The translations under genes were made by a program, and so were the position numbers. Below the pieces are notes generated by a model, which did not search any database, was not told the DNA's origin, and saw only the letters and a list, made by a program, of their open reading frames with translations. DNA of 64,000 bases from Taudactylus pleione (lineage: Eukaryota; Chordata; Amphibia; Anura; Myobatrachidae), in NCBI GenBank assembly GCA_031769625.1, contig JAUIMM010000577.1:930001-994000 (forward strand), read 5' to 3'. Below are positions 63,001 through 64,000 of the stretch, piece by piece (the first letter of the stretch is position 1; the number at the start of each line of letters is the position of its first letter).

Positions 63001-64000
63001 CTGCTGTCGCTCCCCGCACACACTTCACTAACCCTAACCCTGATCCCTCTCCCCGCACACACAACATTACCCCTAACCTTGATCCCACCCCCCGCAAACA
63101 CTACACTACCCCTAACACTGTTACCGTTCCCCGCACACACAACACTACACCTAACCCTCCTCCCACTCCCCGCACACACTACACTACCCCTAACCATGCT
63201 GCTGCTCCCCACACACTACACTACCCCTAACCCTCCTTCCACTCCCCGCACACACTACACTACCCCTAACCATGCTACTGCTCCCCACACTACACTACCC
63301 CTAACCCTGCCCCTGCTCCCACTCCCCGCACACACTACACTACCCCTAACCATGCTACTGCTCCCCACACACTACACTACCCCTAACCCTGCTCCCACTC
63401 CCAGCACACACTACACTACCCCTAACCCTGCTCCCACTCCCCTCACACACTACACTATCCCAAACCATGCTACTGCTCCCCACACACTACACTACCCCTA
63501 ACCCTGCTCCCACTCCTCGCACACACTACACTACCCCTAACCCTGCTCCCCCTCCCTGCACACCCTGCACTACCCCTAATGCTGATGCTGCTTCCCACAT
63601 GCACTACATTACCCCTAACTCTGCTCCTGCTCCCCGCAAACACTACACTACCGCTAACCCTCCTCCCACTCCCCGCACACACTACATTACCCCTAACCAT
63701 GCTACTGCACCCCACACACACTACACTACCCCTAACCATTCTACTGCTCCCCACACACTACACAACCCCTAGCCCTGCTCTCACTCCCAGCACACACTAC
63801 ACTACCCCTAACTCTGCTCCTGCTCCCCGCACACACTACACTACCACTAACTCTGCTCCTGCTCCCCACACACTACACTACCCCTAGCCCTGCTGCCACT
63901 CCCCTCACACATTACACTACCCCTAACCATGCTACTGCTCACCACACACTACACTACCCATAACTCTGCTCCCACTCCCCGCACACACTACACTACTCCT
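60087..64000. repeat. 4-kb segment repeated from 36.85 kb, right copy
   Basis: Partner of 36,851-41,080. The homology begins in the middle of a unit (CACACAATAC at 60,087 and 36,851) and is still continuing at the end of the window, so its full length is unknown. It has one additional 39-bp unit near 61,830 (CTCTCCACACACACGAC) and lacks about 349 bp found at 40,630-40,975. Confidence 0.88.

Larger units (their letters stand above)
718..64000. repeat. 39-bp C-rich satellite array (complete array visible except right end)
   Basis: About 63.3 kb of head-to-tail repeats, roughly 1,600 units. A typical unit reads, in order: CTCCCACTCCCC, then GCACACAC, then TACACTA, then CCCCTAACCCTG, 39 bp in all. 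Common variants replace the first block with CTGCCGCTCCCC, CTCCCTCTCCCC, CTGCCACTCCCC, CTCCTGCTCCCC or CTACTGCTCCCC; change CCGC to CCAC or CTGC; and change ACCCTG to ACCATG, ATCCTG or ACTCTG. The orientation never flips. No non-satellite insertion longer than a few bases was seen, including no transposon. One unit equals 13 codons, which keeps frames open; it should not be annotated as coding. Likely subtelomeric, pericentromeric or another heterochromatic block, by analogy with other satellites. Confidence 0.97.
37600..64000. repeat. Distal satellite subtype with frequent 37-bp units
   Basis: From about 37.6 kb rightward the units change character. TCTGCTCCTGCTCC, CTACTGCTCCCCACACAC and CTCCTGGTCCCCAC become common. 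Many units are 37 bp because the joint reads CCCCACACACTAC instead of CCCCGCACACACTAC. Since 37 is not a multiple of three, open frames become shorter here than in the left half. The AACTAGACTACCGAC marker of the left half is not seen in this region. Confidence 0.8.

Noticed and set aside
718..64000. CRISPR array
   Set aside because: Repeats are contiguous with no unique spacers, the unit variants grade into each other, and there are no cas genes. The setting is eukaryotic.
718..64000. True telomere
   Set aside because: CCCTAA occurs once per 39 bp (rarely twice) inside a longer unit and not as an uninterrupted hexamer array.

Overview
The window is eukaryotic non-coding DNA and almost all of it is one satellite array. 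Positions 1-717 are non-satellite flank. From 718 to the last base the sequence is an uninterrupted C-rich tandem repeat with a basic unit of 39 bp. I found no credible protein-coding gene, rRNA, tRNA, CRISPR array or bacterial-type feature. The flank carries CATCGATGG-type inverted motifs and a CCGGCATCCTGAC-type interspersed repeat, which look like non-autonomous DNA transposons of an animal genome. Two further signs, decay of the CpG in each unit and vertebrate-type CCCTAA hexamers, suggest a CpG-methylating animal, probably a vertebrate. I cannot name a species.

Layout. 1-350 is a degenerate palindromic repeat element with CCCTAA-like tracts inside it. 376-640 is a second MITE-like element. 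641-717 is a short unassigned stretch. 718-1560 is the divergent edge of the array. 1,765-14,930 is built from nested direct duplications at offsets of 3.1, 2.39 and 6.83 kb. 14,760-18,110 holds a 2.35-2.39 kb duplication. 18,340-29,830 contains an element present three times plus clean 12-unit and 13-unit higher-order blocks. 30,600-36,980 holds 582-bp and 3.1-3.2 kb duplications. At about 37.6 kb the repeat subtype changes: a 37-bp length variant becomes frequent and TCTGCTCCTGCTCC replaces much of CCCTGCTCCCACTCC. 41,978-54,822 is a 6.4 kb tandem duplication. 55.7-57.5 kb is a 0.92 kb tandem. 60,087-64,000 repeats 36,851-41,080 from 23.2 kb away. The array runs off the right end of the window.

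Each unit has a pyrimidine block (CTCCCACTCCCC), a CpG-containing joint, a CA run, a TACACTA spacer and a telomere-like CCCCTAACCCTG. On the minus strand the G-runs match the canonical G-quadruplex pattern in every intact unit, so the array could carry roughly 1,600 potential quadruplex (and plus-strand i-motif) sites. This is the most striking property of the window.

The many long open frames are arithmetic artefacts. A 39-bp unit is exactly 13 codons, and two plus frames and one minus frame of the consensus have no stop, so frames stay open until a variant unit introduces TAG or TAA or changes length. Duplicate boundaries and offsets were read by eye and by matching identical segments; they are good to a few bases or tens of bases where stated as approximate.
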